Numbered from the stretch's first letter, positions 1-9,635 are shown. The stretch: 64,000 bases of DNA from Holophagae bacterium (GCA_030429565.1 JAUIFE010000004.1:284848-348847), one strand, 5' to 3'. The notes: a model not told the origin generated them from the letters alone. Numbers and translations: made by a program.

Positions 1-3
1 TAA

Positions 4-3000
4 TTAGAACTTGAGACCCACGTCGATCGTGACCGTGCGCGGCGCTTGGTAGCTGTCACCGACGGTGGCATTACCGAAGTTGCGGCCGCGCTCGTAGTGC
101 ACACCTTCAACCGGGGTTTCTTCGTACAGGTTGAACGCGGGCGCGCCGCGAATCGCATTGACCGTGGTGTTGCCGGCGATTTGCGCGTCGGCGTTCAGAA
201 GGTTGTTGATGTCGACTTGCACGAAGAACTCGTAGCGGTTCGAAATCAGCAGTGAGTAGTTCACACCCAAGTCCAGAGACACAAAACCATCCCATTTGAA
301 GGCGTCGGGATCGGTGATGTTGTAGGTGACGGTTTGGGGTGGGGTGGCGTAGTTCAGCGTGGCGGGATCGGGCAGGCCGTAAGCCGTTTCGTTGCCCGCG
401 ATGGGTACCGAATAAGACATGCCGTAAGGCGTGCCGGAGAAGTAGCTGCCCAAGCCGTTGAAGCTGAAATCACCAAATTGGGTGTTCATCTCGTAGGCGG
501 CCCACAGACGCAGCGTGTGTTCGCTGTAAGCGCTCAACAAACCAGATGGGTTGTTGCGAGCGAAGTTGTTGAATTCGGGGTAAGCCGTGGTGCGTTCGGT
601 GGCGATGGCACCGCTACCGCTGGTTTCGCCGTTAATGTTCCCTTCGGCTTGTGCATAGGCGTAGTTTCCGCCCACCGACCAATCATTTTCGAAACGGTAG
701 TTGCCCGACAGGTTAATGCCGAAGTAGCTGCGCTCGTATTCATCGCTGTTGGCCAGTACCGTGCGATCAACACCGGCGTTGGTTTGACCCGTTTCGCGGT
801 TTACGAAACCGGTCAGGAAGTCGCCGTACTCACGAACGATCACGTCGGATTTCAGGAAGCCGCGGTTCCCCAGTTTGTGTTTGTAACCCACCGTAAACTC
901 CTGGACGTTTTGGCCGTCGATGCCGCCTTCAGCGGGGACGGTCGACAACGCTTCATAAGAAGTGTCGGGCGAATAAGTGTTGGCAAACCGGTAGTCGTTG
1001 TCGATGGTGGCCAGGTTGATCGCTTCGACAGCGGCGATACCGCCCTCGAAATTCTGGTCGATCCAGTTGAAGACTTCGGCCAAGCTTTCCGTTTGCGGAC
1101 CGTTGTAGGCCCATGCAAAGACCGCCGGCGAGCCGGCTGTCGAGCCCTCTTGGGCGCCGTCGTTCAACTTCGCCGTGTAGACGTTATACCCGGCGCTGAA
1201 CTGATGCACCCCGTCGCCATGCAGGTCGTAGTTGAGGGTGAAACGCGGGCTGAAGTTGTCGGTTGAAGACAGCTCTTGGCCGTCTTCGGCGGATGTACTG
1301 TTTTTGTCGTAACGCAGGCCCAGGTTAAAATACCAGTGGTCATTCACGGTCCAAACATCGTTGACGAACGCCGCCGTCGTGTTGAAATCACTTCCCTGGG
1401 ACAGGTTGACGACTGGGAAATAAATCAACCAGGCTGAGTTGCCGCGCGTACCGTCACCCTCAAAGATCGGGATCGGCGTGTCGCCTTCCCAACGCGTCCA
1501 ACGGGGACGAAACTGCCAGCCGGACGGCGATTGGAAGTTGTTCTCGCGACGGATTTCGGTGATCGACTGGCCGCCAAAGGTAATGTCGTGAGACCCTAAC
1601 GATGCCGAATTCAAGAAGTAGGAGAACTTCAGGTTCCAGTTTTCGCTGTTGCGTTCGTTGTTGACGCCGCCGCCGAACGTTTGGTGCGTGTACGCGTTGT
1701 TTTGGTCTTGGTGGAGCACCGTGGTGCCGGCAATGCGGTCATCGTTAATGACACCAAAGGACAGATCGCCGTTGCGTTTCGCGAAGTTGGCGTCAACCGT
1801 GAACGACGGCGTGATCACGCCGCGGTAGTTGATTGACAACAAATCGGTCGGGAAGGAAGAAATGGGATCGACACCTTCAAATGAAAGGGCGGAGAAGCCC
1901 TGGTTATTGATGGCGTCAACTTCTTCTTCCAAATAGGAGGCAACCAGAGTGTGACCTTCGGCGAGAGTGCCGGTCAATTTTAACTGGTAGCGTTGACGTT
2001 CCGTCGTAGCGACAAAACTTTGGGCGTTGGGTGCGGTTTGGCCGGCCGGTAAACCCAGCGCAATCGCTTGGTCATCACTTAACGGCGTACCTTGACGCAA
2101 CTGATCGTTGGTTTCGGTGTCGTACTTGCGGCCGGCAACCGCGAACCACAAACGGTCTTTCACAATCGGGCCGTTGAACGTGAACGTGAACTCTTTATTG
2201 ATGTTGTCCACTTTTTCCACTTCGCTGCGCAGCTCCAGAGGATTGCGTGCGGTCCAGTCTTCGTTGGTCAAGCTGGTTCGGAAGGTCCCGTGAAACTCGT
2301 TACCACCAGACTTGGTGATCGAGTTAACCATGCCGCCGGCAAAGAAACCGAACTCGGCGGATGCGTTACCGGTGATGACCTGCGTCTCTTGAATGTCGTC
2401 TTCAATAAACAGGTTATCGGCGGCGCCGCGAATGCCGTCCACGTTAACGAAGGCACCGTTCAGCATAAACACGTTTTCAGTGGAGGAGGCCCCGTTCACC
2501 GAAATGCCGCTACCGAACTGGCCGGTGGTGACCCCGGGCGCCAAGGTGGCGACGGACTCAAAATCACGGTCACGCGGCAACTTTTCGACGAAATCGCCGT
2601 CAAAGTTGCTGGCGATCTGAGTCGTATCCAACTCGAAGACGCGGTCGGCCACAACCACAACCACCTCGGAGGTGCCTTCCGGTTCCAGTATCAAACGGGG
2701 ACGGGTGGCGGTGCCGATGGAGACACGAACCTCTTGTTTCAAGGTGCGCAAGCCCGGCATCACCGCCGTTAAGGTGTAAATGCCGGGAGGCAACAAGCGC
2801 ACCAGGAAGTTCCCTTGGTCCGTGGTGACGGTTGAGCGCCGGCCCTGTAAGGCGTCCGATTCAACCGTAATGACAACACCTGGCAACGGTTCATTGTTGC
2901 TGTCCGATACAGTGCCGTTGATGGTGCCGGTTTGCTGGGCAAACACCGGGAAGGTAAGCAGCGAGGCCATTAAAAACCCCCGCAATACGAAGAATAACCT

Positions 3001-3015
3001 TGTGTTTTTGATCAA
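4..3015 (-). CDS. Oar-like TonB-dependent receptor with carboxypeptidase-regulatory N-terminus (copy A)
   Basis: Outer-membrane beta-barrel receptor, 1003 aa. TTG at 3015 is taken as the start: it lies 7 nt after GGAGG and opens a signal peptide ending in VFAQQ. The frame stays open 44 codons further upstream but without a ribosome site. Residues ~30-110 form a Cna-B/carboxypeptidase regulatory-like sandwich (GTINGTVSDS, LLPPGIYTLTA), ~120-260 the plug (KSGGNEFHG is typical of Oar proteins), and the rest a barrel ending in a terminal Phe (VGLKF), as expected for Bam-dependent assembly. It is the same length as the tandem paralogue downstream on this map and differs from it mostly around residues 660-690. 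The substrate is unknown; family members handle peptides, glycans or secretion. The gene ends at the window edge, so its terminator is not visible. Confidence 0.92.
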   Translation of the reverse strand: MIKNTRLFFVLRGFLMASLLTFPVFAQQTGTINGTVSDSNNEPLPGVVITVESDALQGRRSTVTTDQGNFLVRLLPPGIYTLTAVMPGLRTLKQEVRVSIGTATRPRLILEPEGTSEVVVVVADRVFELDTTQIASNFDGDFVEKLPRDRDFESVATLAPGVTTGQFGSGISVNGASSTENVFMLNGAFVNVDGIRGAADNLFIEDDIQETQVITGNASAEFGFFAGGMVNSITKSGGNEFHGTFRTSLTNEDWTARNPLELRSEVEKVDNINKEFTFTFNGPIVKDRLWFAVAGRKYDTETNDQLRQGTPLSDDQAIALGLPAGQTAPNAQSFVATTERQRYQLKLTGTLAEGHTLVASYLEEEVDAINNQGFSALSFEGVDPISSFPTDLLSINYRGVITPSFTVDANFAKRNGDLSFGVINDDRIAGTTVLHQDQNNAYTHQTFGGGVNNERNSENWNLKFSYFLNSASLGSHDITFGGQSITEIRRENNFQSPSGWQFRPRWTRWEGDTPIPIFEGDGTRGNSAWLIYFPVVNLSQGSDFNTTAAFVNDVWTVNDHWYFNLGLRYDKNSTSAEDGQELSSTDNFSPRFTLNYDLHGDGVHQFSAGYNVYTAKLNDGAQEGSTAGSPAVFAWAYNGPQTESLAEVFNWIDQNFEGGIAAVEAINLATIDNDYRFANTYSPDTSYEALSTVPAEGGIDGQNVQEFTVGYKHKLGNRGFLKSDVIVREYGDFLTGFVNRETGQTNAGVDRTVLANSDEYERSYFGINLSGNYRFENDWSVGGNYAYAQAEGNINGETSGSGAIATERTTAYPEFNNFARNNPSGLLSAYSEHTLRLWAAYEMNTQFGDFSFNGLGSYFSGTPYGMSYSVPIAGNETAYGLPDPATLNYATPPQTVTYNITDPDAFKWDGFVSLDLGVNYSLLISNRYEFFVQVDINNLLNADAQIAGNTTVNAIRGAPAFNLYEETPVEGVHYERGRNFGNATVGDSYQAPRTVTIDVGLKF

Positions 3016-3356
3016 TTGAGATCCTCCATGTTGGATTAGAATTTGATGGTTGGACCCATGTGCGTCGGGATTCCGGGTGACGGAATCCTTTCGTGTTGAC
3101 GCGGGTCCTGACACCGCATGCTTCCGGCGCGAGCGTGAAACGCGCACAGCGCGGCCATGCCCGGCCGGGTGCGGCCGAGAATCAAAACAAAGTTTGGGGG
3201 CGGTTAATCTTGGGGGTCATGCGACAGCCAACCAAGGTCCCGTTCATTGCCAACTTTGTTGCATCAAGTGTTCTGTCGTTTTTTAACCACGCACCCCGCG
3301 TTTCCGACGCAAAGTCGGCCGCTACGGCGCCGTCAAACAACGACTCGTCGGGTCAT

Positions 3357-3522
3357 ACATGCCCGAACAACATGAAGCGCTTCGGATTCGCCTGTGGGGT
3401 CCAAATGTTCTCGTGTCTTAGCCCACGACCGAGAAGCAACACCAAAGGTGAAATCTGCGAATTCCCAAAACGACCTGTGTTTTGTCTCGCCCAATCCCTA
3501 TCATTCCCCTGGCAAACGACCC
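3357..3522 (-). repeat. Highly conserved upstream element of receptor copy A
   Basis: This 166-nt stretch, about 340 nt before the TTG start of copy A, matches 7567-7732 with about five differences. The first 107 nt (3357-3463) are identical in both copies, although flanking non-coding sequence and synonymous sites of the two genes have diverged clearly. It holds a perfect 10-bp palindrome, GAAGCGCTTC (about 3375-3384). The plus strand can be read as a Cys-containing frame from ATG 3372, but there is no ribosome site and the two copies end differently. A regulatory DNA element, a structured leader or a gene-conversion tract would all fit. Confidence 0.7.
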
Positions 3523-3937
3523 AGTTGTTTGCACAGGGAGGGGTCCTAACCCTTTCGGGTTAAAGTCTTTGCGAGACACCCTCACGATCACGGTTCTTCG
3601 TCAAAGGACCTTGACGTCGGCACGTGATCGGTATTGATAGGCTAATACGATTGGTCGCTCAGGGTCCCCTACCTTTTTTTAAAAAATCCCCTCAAAAACA
3701 CGAAACAATTCTGTAAATAGCTAAAAATGAATTGGTTATCGGGTTTAGTGTGTGAGTGGGTGTTTTGTTGATATGAAGAAAAAGAGAGCGGAAATTGTTT
3801 TAAGTCAGTTACTTAAGCCGATAGATAGGTTGTCGCTGTTGTATCGTTGCCGGTCGGCACTTTGTGGTTCAGTGATTCAGCTAAGCTGAGTGGTTCGGGG
3901 GGGAGGGATTGAATTGCCCAGGCGCCGAAACACACGG

Positions 3938-4015
3938 CAAGCATTTTTGCGAGATGTTGTCGCCCAATAGGTTGTGTGACTTGGTCGGCAAGAATCGCTT
4001 CGCTTCGGTAGATTA
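3938..4015 (+). pseudogene. Short coding remnant related to the one at 9806-9970
   Basis: Plus-strand translation gives HFCEMLSPNRLCDLVGKNR, which lines up with HFHERLQPNSLCDFAAKNR read from the minus strand at 9806-9970; the nucleotide match runs for roughly 75 bases. No start, no ribosome site and no intact frame upstream. The parent family was not recognised. Confidence 0.45.
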
Positions 4016-4155
4016 CCGGCTGCGTCCTTTAAAGCCGGTGTTTATGTTTGGATCCTGAATAAAGCCGGTTCGTAAGGGCTTGGGCCGGCTCCTGTGACCG
4101 AAGTCAGGATCCCGTACCTATTTGGGGCACTGAGCGACCTATGATCTGCGTCATG

Positions 4156-4188
4156 AAAAAAGAAAGGGCGGGCCCGAAGGCCCGCCCC
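4156..4188 (-). terminator. Intrinsic terminator of receptor copy B
   Basis: A 9-bp GC stem, GGGCGGGCC / GGCCCGCCC, closes a CGAA tetraloop at 4166-4187. On the minus strand it is followed by a run TTTCTTTTTT. It sits 24 nt past the stop of the 4212-7223 gene. Confidence 0.85.
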
Positions 4189-4211
4189 TGTGAGAACGAA
4201 GGAAGGATCAA

Positions 4212-7200
4212 TTAGAACTTGAGACCGACATCGATCGTCACCGTACGCGGTGCTTGGTAGCTGCCACCAACGGTCGCGTTGCCGAAATTCGGACCGCGCT
4301 CGTAGTGCACACCTTCAACCGGTGTTTCGTTGAACAGGTTGAAGGCGGGGGCGCCGCGAACCGGGTTCACCGTGGTGTTGCCGGCGATTTGTGCATCGGA
4401 ATTCAAGATGTTGTTGATGTCGAACTGAACGAAGAACTCGTAACGGTTCGAAATCAGCAGTGAATAGTTAATACCCAAGTCGAGAGAAACAAAACCGTCC
4501 CATTTGAAGGCGTCAGGATCGGTGATGTTGTAGGTAACGGTTTGGGGTGGGGTGGCGTAGTTGAGCGTGGATGGATCGGGCAGGCCGTAAGCCGTTTCGT
4601 TGCCCGCGATGGGCACCGAGTAAGACATGCCGTAAGGCGTGCCGGAGAAGTAGCTACCCAAGCCATTGAAGCTGAAGTCACCGAATTGCGTGTTCATTTC
4701 GTACGCAGCCCACAAACGCAGGGTGTGTTCGCTGTAGCCAGTCAACAGACCGGATGGGTTGACACGATCGAAGGTGGCAAATTCGGGGTAGGTGGTGGTG
4801 CGTTGGGTGGAGATCGCGCCGCTGCCGCTGTTCTCGCCGTTGATGTTACCTTCGGCTTGAGCGTAGGCGTAGTTACCGCCAACGGTCCAGTTGTTTTCGA
4901 AGCGGTAGTTACCCGACAGGTTAATGCCGAAGTAGCTGCGCTCGTATTCGTCACTGTTATCCAAAACCGTGCGGTCAACGCCGGCGGAGGTTTGACCGGT
5001 CTCACTGTTAATGAAACCCGTCAAGAAGTCGCCGTATTCACGAATGATGACGTCGGTTTTCAGGAAACCGCGGTTACCCAGTTTGTGTTTGTAGCCCACG
5101 GTGAACTCGTCGACGCTTTGACCGTCGATACCGCCTTCGGCGGGAACGGTAGCCAGAGAATCGAAAGAAGTGTCGGGTGAGTAGGCCAAGAAAAACAGGT
5201 AGGGGTTTTGGATGGCGTTGAGGTCGATCGATTCAACACCGGCGATGCCGCCGGCAAAGTTTTGATCGATCCAGTTAAATACGTCAGCCATACTTTCGGT
5301 TTGGGGACCGTTGTAAGACCAAGCGAAAACCGCCGGGGTACCGGCCGTAGAACCTTCCTGAGCGCCGTCGTTCAGCTTAGAAGTGTACACGTTGTAGCCG
5401 GCGCTGAACTGGTGAACACCGTCGCCACGTACGTCGTAGTTAAGTGTCAAACGCGGGCTGAAGTTGCTGGTGGAAGACAATTCTTGGCCGTCTTCGGCGG
5501 AGGAGCTGTTTTTGTCATAACGCAGACCCAGGTTGAAGTACCAGTGCTCATTTAAGGTCCAAACGTCGTTAACAAAAGCGGCGCTCGTGTTGAAGTCGCT
5601 GCCTTGTGACAGGTTGATAACCGGGAAGTACAGCAACCAAGCAGACGAACCGGCGGTGCCGTCGCCTTCGTAGATCCCGATCGGCTCATCGCCTTCCCAG
5701 CGCGTCCAACGCGGGCGGAACTGCCAGCCGGACGGTGATTGGAAGTTGTTTTCATTACGAATTTCGGTGACCGATTGGCCGCCGAAGGTAATGTCGTGAG
5801 AGCCGAGATTGGTGGTGTTGAGGAAGTAGGAGAACTTCAGGTTCCAGTTCTCACTGTTCCGTTCGTTGTTCGCGCCGCCGCCAAAGGCCTGGTGCGTATA
5901 AGCGTTGGCTTGGTCTTGGTGGCGTACCGTGGTACCGGCAATACGGTCGTCGGTGGCGACACCAAACGAGAGACCGCCGTTGCGTTGTGCGAAGTTGGCG
6001 TCAACGGTGAACGACGGCGAGATGATGCCGCGGTAGTTGACCGACAACAAGTCCGTCGGGAAGGTAGAGACTGGATCAACGCCTTCAAACGAAAGCGCCG
6101 AAAAGCTTTGGTTATTGAGCGCGTCAACTTCTTCTTCCAAGTAAGACGCAACCACGGTGTGACCTTCGGCGATGGTACCGGTCAATTTCAACTGGAACCG
6201 TTGGCGTTCAGTCGTTGCGATGAAACTTTCGGCGTTGGGCGCGGTTTGGCCCGCGGACAAACCCAGCGCGAGGGCTTGCGCATCGTTCAACGGCGTACCT
6301 TGACGCAACTGGTCGTTGTTCTCGGTGTCGAATTTACGGCCTGCAACGGCAAACCACAAACGGTCTTTCACGATTGGGCCGTTAAAGGTGAACGTGAATT
6401 CTTTGTTGATTTTGTCAACTTTCTCGACCTCGCTGCGCAATTCCAATGGATGGCGCGCGGTCCAATCTTCGTTGGACAGGCTGGTACGGAAGGTACCATG
6501 GAACTCGTTACCACCGGACTTGGTGATTGAGTTAACCATGCCGCCTGCAAAGAAACCGAATTCGGCGGAAGCGTTGCCGGTGATGACCTGTGTTTCTTGA
6601 ATATCGTCTTCAATGAACAGGTTATCGGCGGCGCCGCGGATGCCGTCGACGTTAACAAACGCGCCGTTCAGCATGAACACGTTTTCGGTTGAGGTTGCAC
6701 CGTTGACCGAAATACCGCTGTTGAATTGGCCGCCGGTGACACCGGGTGCCAAGGTGGCAACGGATTGTAAGTCGCGAGCGCGAGGCAGTTTTTCCACGAA
6801 ATCGCCTTCGAAGTTACTGGCCACTTGGGTGGTGTCCAGTTCGAAGACGCGGTCGGCCACGACCACGACCACTTCGGTCGTTCCTTCGGGTTCCAACGCC
6901 AAGCGTGGACGGGTGGCGGTGCCGATAGAAACACGGACTTCTTGTTTCAAGGTACGCATGCCGGGCATCACCGCGGTCAAGGTGTAGATACCTGGTGGCA
7001 ACAAGCGCACCAGGAAGTTCCCTTGGTCGGTGGAGACGGCTGAGCGATTGCCTTGTAAGGCGTCCGATTCAACGGTAATGACAACACCTGGCAAGGGGTC
7101 GCCGTTACTGTCGGATACAGAGCCGTTGATAGTACCGGTTTGCTGTGCAAATACCGGGAGAGCAAGCAGCGAGGCCAAAAGAAGCCCACGCAAAATAACG

Positions 7201-7223
7201 AACATCCTTGTGTTTGTGATCAA
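4212..7223 (-). CDS. Oar-like TonB-dependent receptor with carboxypeptidase-regulatory N-terminus (copy B)
   Basis: Tandem paralogue of the 4-3015 gene, also 1003 aa and offset from it by 4208 nt. The start is TTG 7223, again 7 nt after GGAGG, followed by a signal peptide ending in VFAQQ; an open frame 109 codons longer exists but is not conserved in copy A. Domain order is the same: regulatory-like sandwich, plug with NSITKSGGNEFHG, long barrel, terminal Phe. The copies are close to identical in the plug and in much of the barrel, and differ in one segment (around 5150-5230), which may be an extracellular loop. Having two closely similar receptors suggests diversification of ligand or surface antigen rather than dosage alone; that is inference. 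Confidence 0.92.
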   Translation of the reverse strand: MITNTRMFVILRGLLLASLLALPVFAQQTGTINGSVSDSNGDPLPGVVITVESDALQGNRSAVSTDQGNFLVRLLPPGIYTLTAVMPGMRTLKQEVRVSIGTATRPRLALEPEGTTEVVVVVADRVFELDTTQVASNFEGDFVEKLPRARDLQSVATLAPGVTGGQFNSGISVNGATSTENVFMLNGAFVNVDGIRGAADNLFIEDDIQETQVITGNASAEFGFFAGGMVNSITKSGGNEFHGTFRTSLSNEDWTARHPLELRSEVEKVDKINKEFTFTFNGPIVKDRLWFAVAGRKFDTENNDQLRQGTPLNDAQALALGLSAGQTAPNAESFIATTERQRFQLKLTGTIAEGHTVVASYLEEEVDALNNQSFSALSFEGVDPVSTFPTDLLSVNYRGIISPSFTVDANFAQRNGGLSFGVATDDRIAGTTVRHQDQANAYTHQAFGGGANNERNSENWNLKFSYFLNTTNLGSHDITFGGQSVTEIRNENNFQSPSGWQFRPRWTRWEGDEPIGIYEGDGTAGSSAWLLYFPVINLSQGSDFNTSAAFVNDVWTLNEHWYFNLGLRYDKNSSSAEDGQELSSTSNFSPRLTLNYDVRGDGVHQFSAGYNVYTSKLNDGAQEGSTAGTPAVFAWSYNGPQTESMADVFNWIDQNFAGGIAGVESIDLNAIQNPYLFFLAYSPDTSFDSLATVPAEGGIDGQSVDEFTVGYKHKLGNRGFLKTDVIIREYGDFLTGFINSETGQTSAGVDRTVLDNSDEYERSYFGINLSGNYRFENNWTVGGNYAYAQAEGNINGENSGSGAISTQRTTTYPEFATFDRVNPSGLLTGYSEHTLRLWAAYEMNTQFGDFSFNGLGSYFSGTPYGMSYSVPIAGNETAYGLPDPSTLNYATPPQTVTYNITDPDAFKWDGFVSLDLGINYSLLISNRYEFFVQFDINNILNSDAQIAGNTTVNPVRGAPAFNLFNETPVEGVHYERGPNFGNATVGGSYQAPRTVTIDVGLKF

Positions 7224-8292
7224 TTGAGATCCTCCATGTTGGATATCGAATCTGATGGTTGGACCAAAGTGCGTCGGTTTTCCGGGGGACGGAATACCTT
7301 CGGGATGACGCGGGTCCACTCTCGACATCGTGCGGATCCGAGCCTGAAACGCGCATAGCGCGGCCATGCCCGGCCGAGGGTGGCCGAGAATCAAAACAAA
7401 GTCTGGTAGCGGGGTACCCTGGGGGTCTTGCGACAACCAACCAAAGTCCCGTTCGGCTTCCAGTCTTGTTGGATCAACAGTTCTGCCGTTTTTTAACCGC
7501 GCGCACCGCGTTCCCGACACAAGGTCGGCCGCAACGACGCCGTCAAACAACGACTAACCGGGTTGAACATGCCCGAACAACATGAAGCGCTTCGGATTCG
7601 CCTGTGGGGTCCAAATGTTCTCGTGTCTTAGCCCACGACCGAGAAGCAACACCAAAGGTGAAATCTGCGAATTTCCAAAACGACCTGTGACTTGTCTCGC
7701 CCAATCCCTATCATGCCCCCGGCAAACGACCCAATTGTCTGCGCGGGGAGGGGTCCTGACCCATGCGGGTCGATGTGTTTGCGAGACACCCTCACGACCA
7801 CCTTTCGTCGTCAAATGGCTTCGACATTGTCCGGTGATCGTCACTGATAGCCTAAAACGAACGGTCGCTGTGCCTCCCCTAATTTTTTTTGTGGATTTGC
7901 CGTTAAGATTTTGGTTTTTGATTCTATGTTGTTGAAATTAAATATTTTAGTAGAAAACCTTGCGAGCAAGGCCCTTCGCAAGTGGCGTGGTGACGGCGCG
8001 TGGGTGGCGTTTTATCAGAAAAACTGAAAGTTCATCTGGTGGAATTTGCGCCGTTTAGCGCGTTAGGTGTAAGGGTGAAATGTGCGCCATGCTTAAGCGT
8101 GACGAAGGCCGGCCCCCCTGTTGCGGTGCCGTCTCCTATCACGTGCCGGCTTGCAGGCTTAGGGCGGGGCGGCGAGGGGTCTAAGAAGAAATTTAAAATC
8201 TCTCCTGAAACCTGGTTTTTCGGTATTCTGAGTCCGGTAGTTTTTTATTTGTTTGGTTATCTTGAGAACTGTATCGCGTCGAGGTGATTGTT
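7224..8292. other. Non-coding region upstream of receptor copy B and of the RHS-tip gene
   Basis: Holds the duplicated upstream region of copy B (to about 7890). From about 7900 the sequence turns AT-richer; a weak match to part of the SRPBCC gene (a segment resembling GCGTGGGTGGCNTTTTA near 7990) may be another remnant. No gene is supported. Confidence 0.6.
7567..7732 (-). repeat. Highly conserved upstream element of receptor copy B
   Basis: Partner of 3357-3522; see that entry. Positions 7567-7673 are identical to 3357-3463. It lies about 344 nt before the TTG start of copy B, so position and orientation relative to the gene are preserved. Confidence 0.7.
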
Positions 8293-9078
8293 TTGTATAA
8301 GCTGATGGTTTTATACGTTTTGTGTCTGGTACCCATCTATGCCCGTTTTTTAGAGGTGGATCCTGCCAGGGAGTTTGTGAACAGTTACAGTTACACGGGC
8401 AATAATCCCGTGAACCTGATTGATCCCACCGGAAAGCTTGTGACGGTTGCGCGACAACAAAGAAAGGGTCAAAAAGATCTTGTTGTTATACGATTGACGG
8501 GAAAGTTGCTTATAGAGGCTCAAGATGGCATTCGTGGTCACAAAGGTTTGAGTGACGAAATGATCGAAAGTGCCAGACAACGAATTGTGGATCAGTTTAG
8601 GAAGAGTTTTTCGGGTGAAGGACGTAAAATCGAATTTCGCGGTGAACTCGAGCTCACGGTAGCATCTGAATCCAACCCCATTCACCGTTCCGATCATATT
8701 TTCCGCGTTGTTAATGACGGGCAGATCCCAATAGAAACTTCTCGTGAAGAAGGTGACAAATCTAATGTGGCTGGTTATGCCCCTGGATTTCAGAAAAACA
8801 TTTGGCTGAATGTGGAATTGATTAAAAGGGAGCTTGCTCAGGTTGGTGCGTACCAAAATTCAGGTTTTGGTGAAGGAATGGCGCCGACGTTAGAAAGAAC
8901 AAGTGCTCATGAAGCAGGACATTCTATGGGTCTTCGTCATCCCAACAAGAACGAATTGTTATTCAATAACCTGATGCACCAAAGTAGTGAACCCCGTGGT
9001 GGTCTTGAGGTTGTAGAGGAGCAGATTTTGGGAATCGAATACCTCTTCAATACTGGGCAGCTCAATCAAGATAACTAA
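8293..9078 (+). CDS. Orphan RHS-repeat tip with metzincin-type metalloprotease toxin domain
   Basis: About 261 aa. TTG 8293 is preferred as the start because GAGG (8281-8284) lies 8 nt before it; GTG 8284 and ATG 8305 are alternatives. A hydrophobic leader of ~17-20 residues runs straight into the end of an RHS core (ARFLEVDP, then SYTGNNPVNLIDPTG), the conserved junction after which RHS toxins carry their variable effector. The effector half has HEAGHSMGLRH, a full HExxHxxGxxH zinc site, and a Met-turn-like NNLMHQ about 15 residues on, as in metzincins. The rest of the RHS shell is missing, so this is either a displaced tip or a stand-alone secreted enzyme using the leader as signal peptide. 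GC is clearly below that of the flanking genes. The next gene may encode immunity. Confidence 0.8.
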   Translation: MYKLMVLYVLCLVPIYARFLEVDPAREFVNSYSYTGNNPVNLIDPTGKLVTVARQQRKGQKDLVVIRLTGKLLIEAQDGIRGHKGLSDEMIESARQRIVDQFRKSFSGEGRKIEFRGELELTVASESNPIHRSDHIFRVVNDGQIPIETSREEGDKSNVAGYAPGFQKNIWLNVELIKRELAQVGAYQNSGFGEGMAPTLERTSAHEAGHSMGLRHPNKNELLFNNLMHQSSEPRGGLEVVEEQILGIEYLFNTGQLNQDN

Positions 9079-9122
9079 AGTTTGTTAGAGTTGATTTTGG
9101 AAGGTTTTAAAGAGTTGATGCT

Positions 9123-9635
9123 GTGAAAAATATCTGCTTTCTTCTTTTTGTGTCTCTGCAGAATTTAGATTATCTAGGGGTTTGGCTTCAAGGAGAGTTT
9201 AACCAGAATACAGTAAGCATTTCAATCGATGATTGTATGGTTTTAGATCCTGTAGCGCTTGATACGAAACAAGCGACTGGTTTGGCTGGGACTATAATTG
9301 TTGAAAATGGTGTTTTGGTTCATCTTACAATTGGCCTGAACTACCCTGAAGAATTCTGCTGGATTAAACAGAGTGTGGCTCATGTAGTTCTGTTGAATAT
9401 TGATGGCCAAGAATGGCGGTATTATTTTTTTCCAGAGAAAGGCCATCATCTTGGTGTAGTACTTTTCGATGGTAATGTATATTTCGAGCAACGTTTTCGG
9501 TCATTTGCACCAACTTGTATCCAAGATTTTTCGGATCTAGGCAACCTTGTTTCTGAGACGCCGGGTGAATCTGAAACATTACCGCCGGAATTGCATTATA
9601 CTTTTAGGAATAATTTTAAAGAAAAACAAAAGTAG
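9123..9635 (+). CDS. Small protein of unknown function, candidate immunity partner of the RHS tip
   Basis: 170 aa from GTG 9123, 44 nt after the RHS-tip gene and on the same strand. The first ~14 residues are hydrophobic (ICFLLFVSLQNL) and could be a short signal or anchor. The remainder alternates beta-like segments with no motif I recognise. Low GC like its neighbour. Genes right after RHS or polymorphic toxin tips commonly encode the cognate immunity protein, and a periplasmic inhibitor would suit a protease target; this role is inferred from position only. Confidence 0.55.
   Translation: MKNICFLLFVSLQNLDYLGVWLQGEFNQNTVSISIDDCMVLDPVALDTKQATGLAGTIIVENGVLVHLTIGLNYPEEFCWIKQSVAHVVLLNIDGQEWRYYFFPEKGHHLGVVLFDGNVYFEQRFRSFAPTCIQDFSDLGNLVSETPGESETLPPELHYTFRNNFKEKQK

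Larger units (their letters stand above)
3016..4211. other. Non-coding spacer between the two receptor genes
   Basis: No convincing gene. From 3016 to about 3690 it is the upstream region of copy A and is homologous to the region upstream of copy B at 7224-7890, so it belongs to the duplicated unit. The part from about 3700 to 4140 is unique except for a short gene remnant at 3938-4015. The minus-strand terminator of copy B lies at 4156-4188. Confidence 0.7.

Noticed and set aside
334-1266. Long open frame opposite receptor copy A (and similar ones at 2092-2772, 4542-5180, 5739-6530)
   Set aside because: They mirror the receptor coding sequence on the other strand, appear at equivalent places in both copies because the genes are paralogues, and have no ribosome sites or recognisable domains.
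7224-7550. N-terminal extension of receptor copy B upstream of TTG 7223
   Set aside because: The extension is not conserved in copy A, has no signal peptide and lies upstream of the GGAGG site and leader shared by both copies.
7582-7935. Plus-strand frame starting MKRFGFACG in the conserved upstream element, also present at 3372-3563
   Set aside because: Identity between copies makes it look conserved, but there is no ribosome site, the two frames end at different places, and several differences after the identical block change residues.
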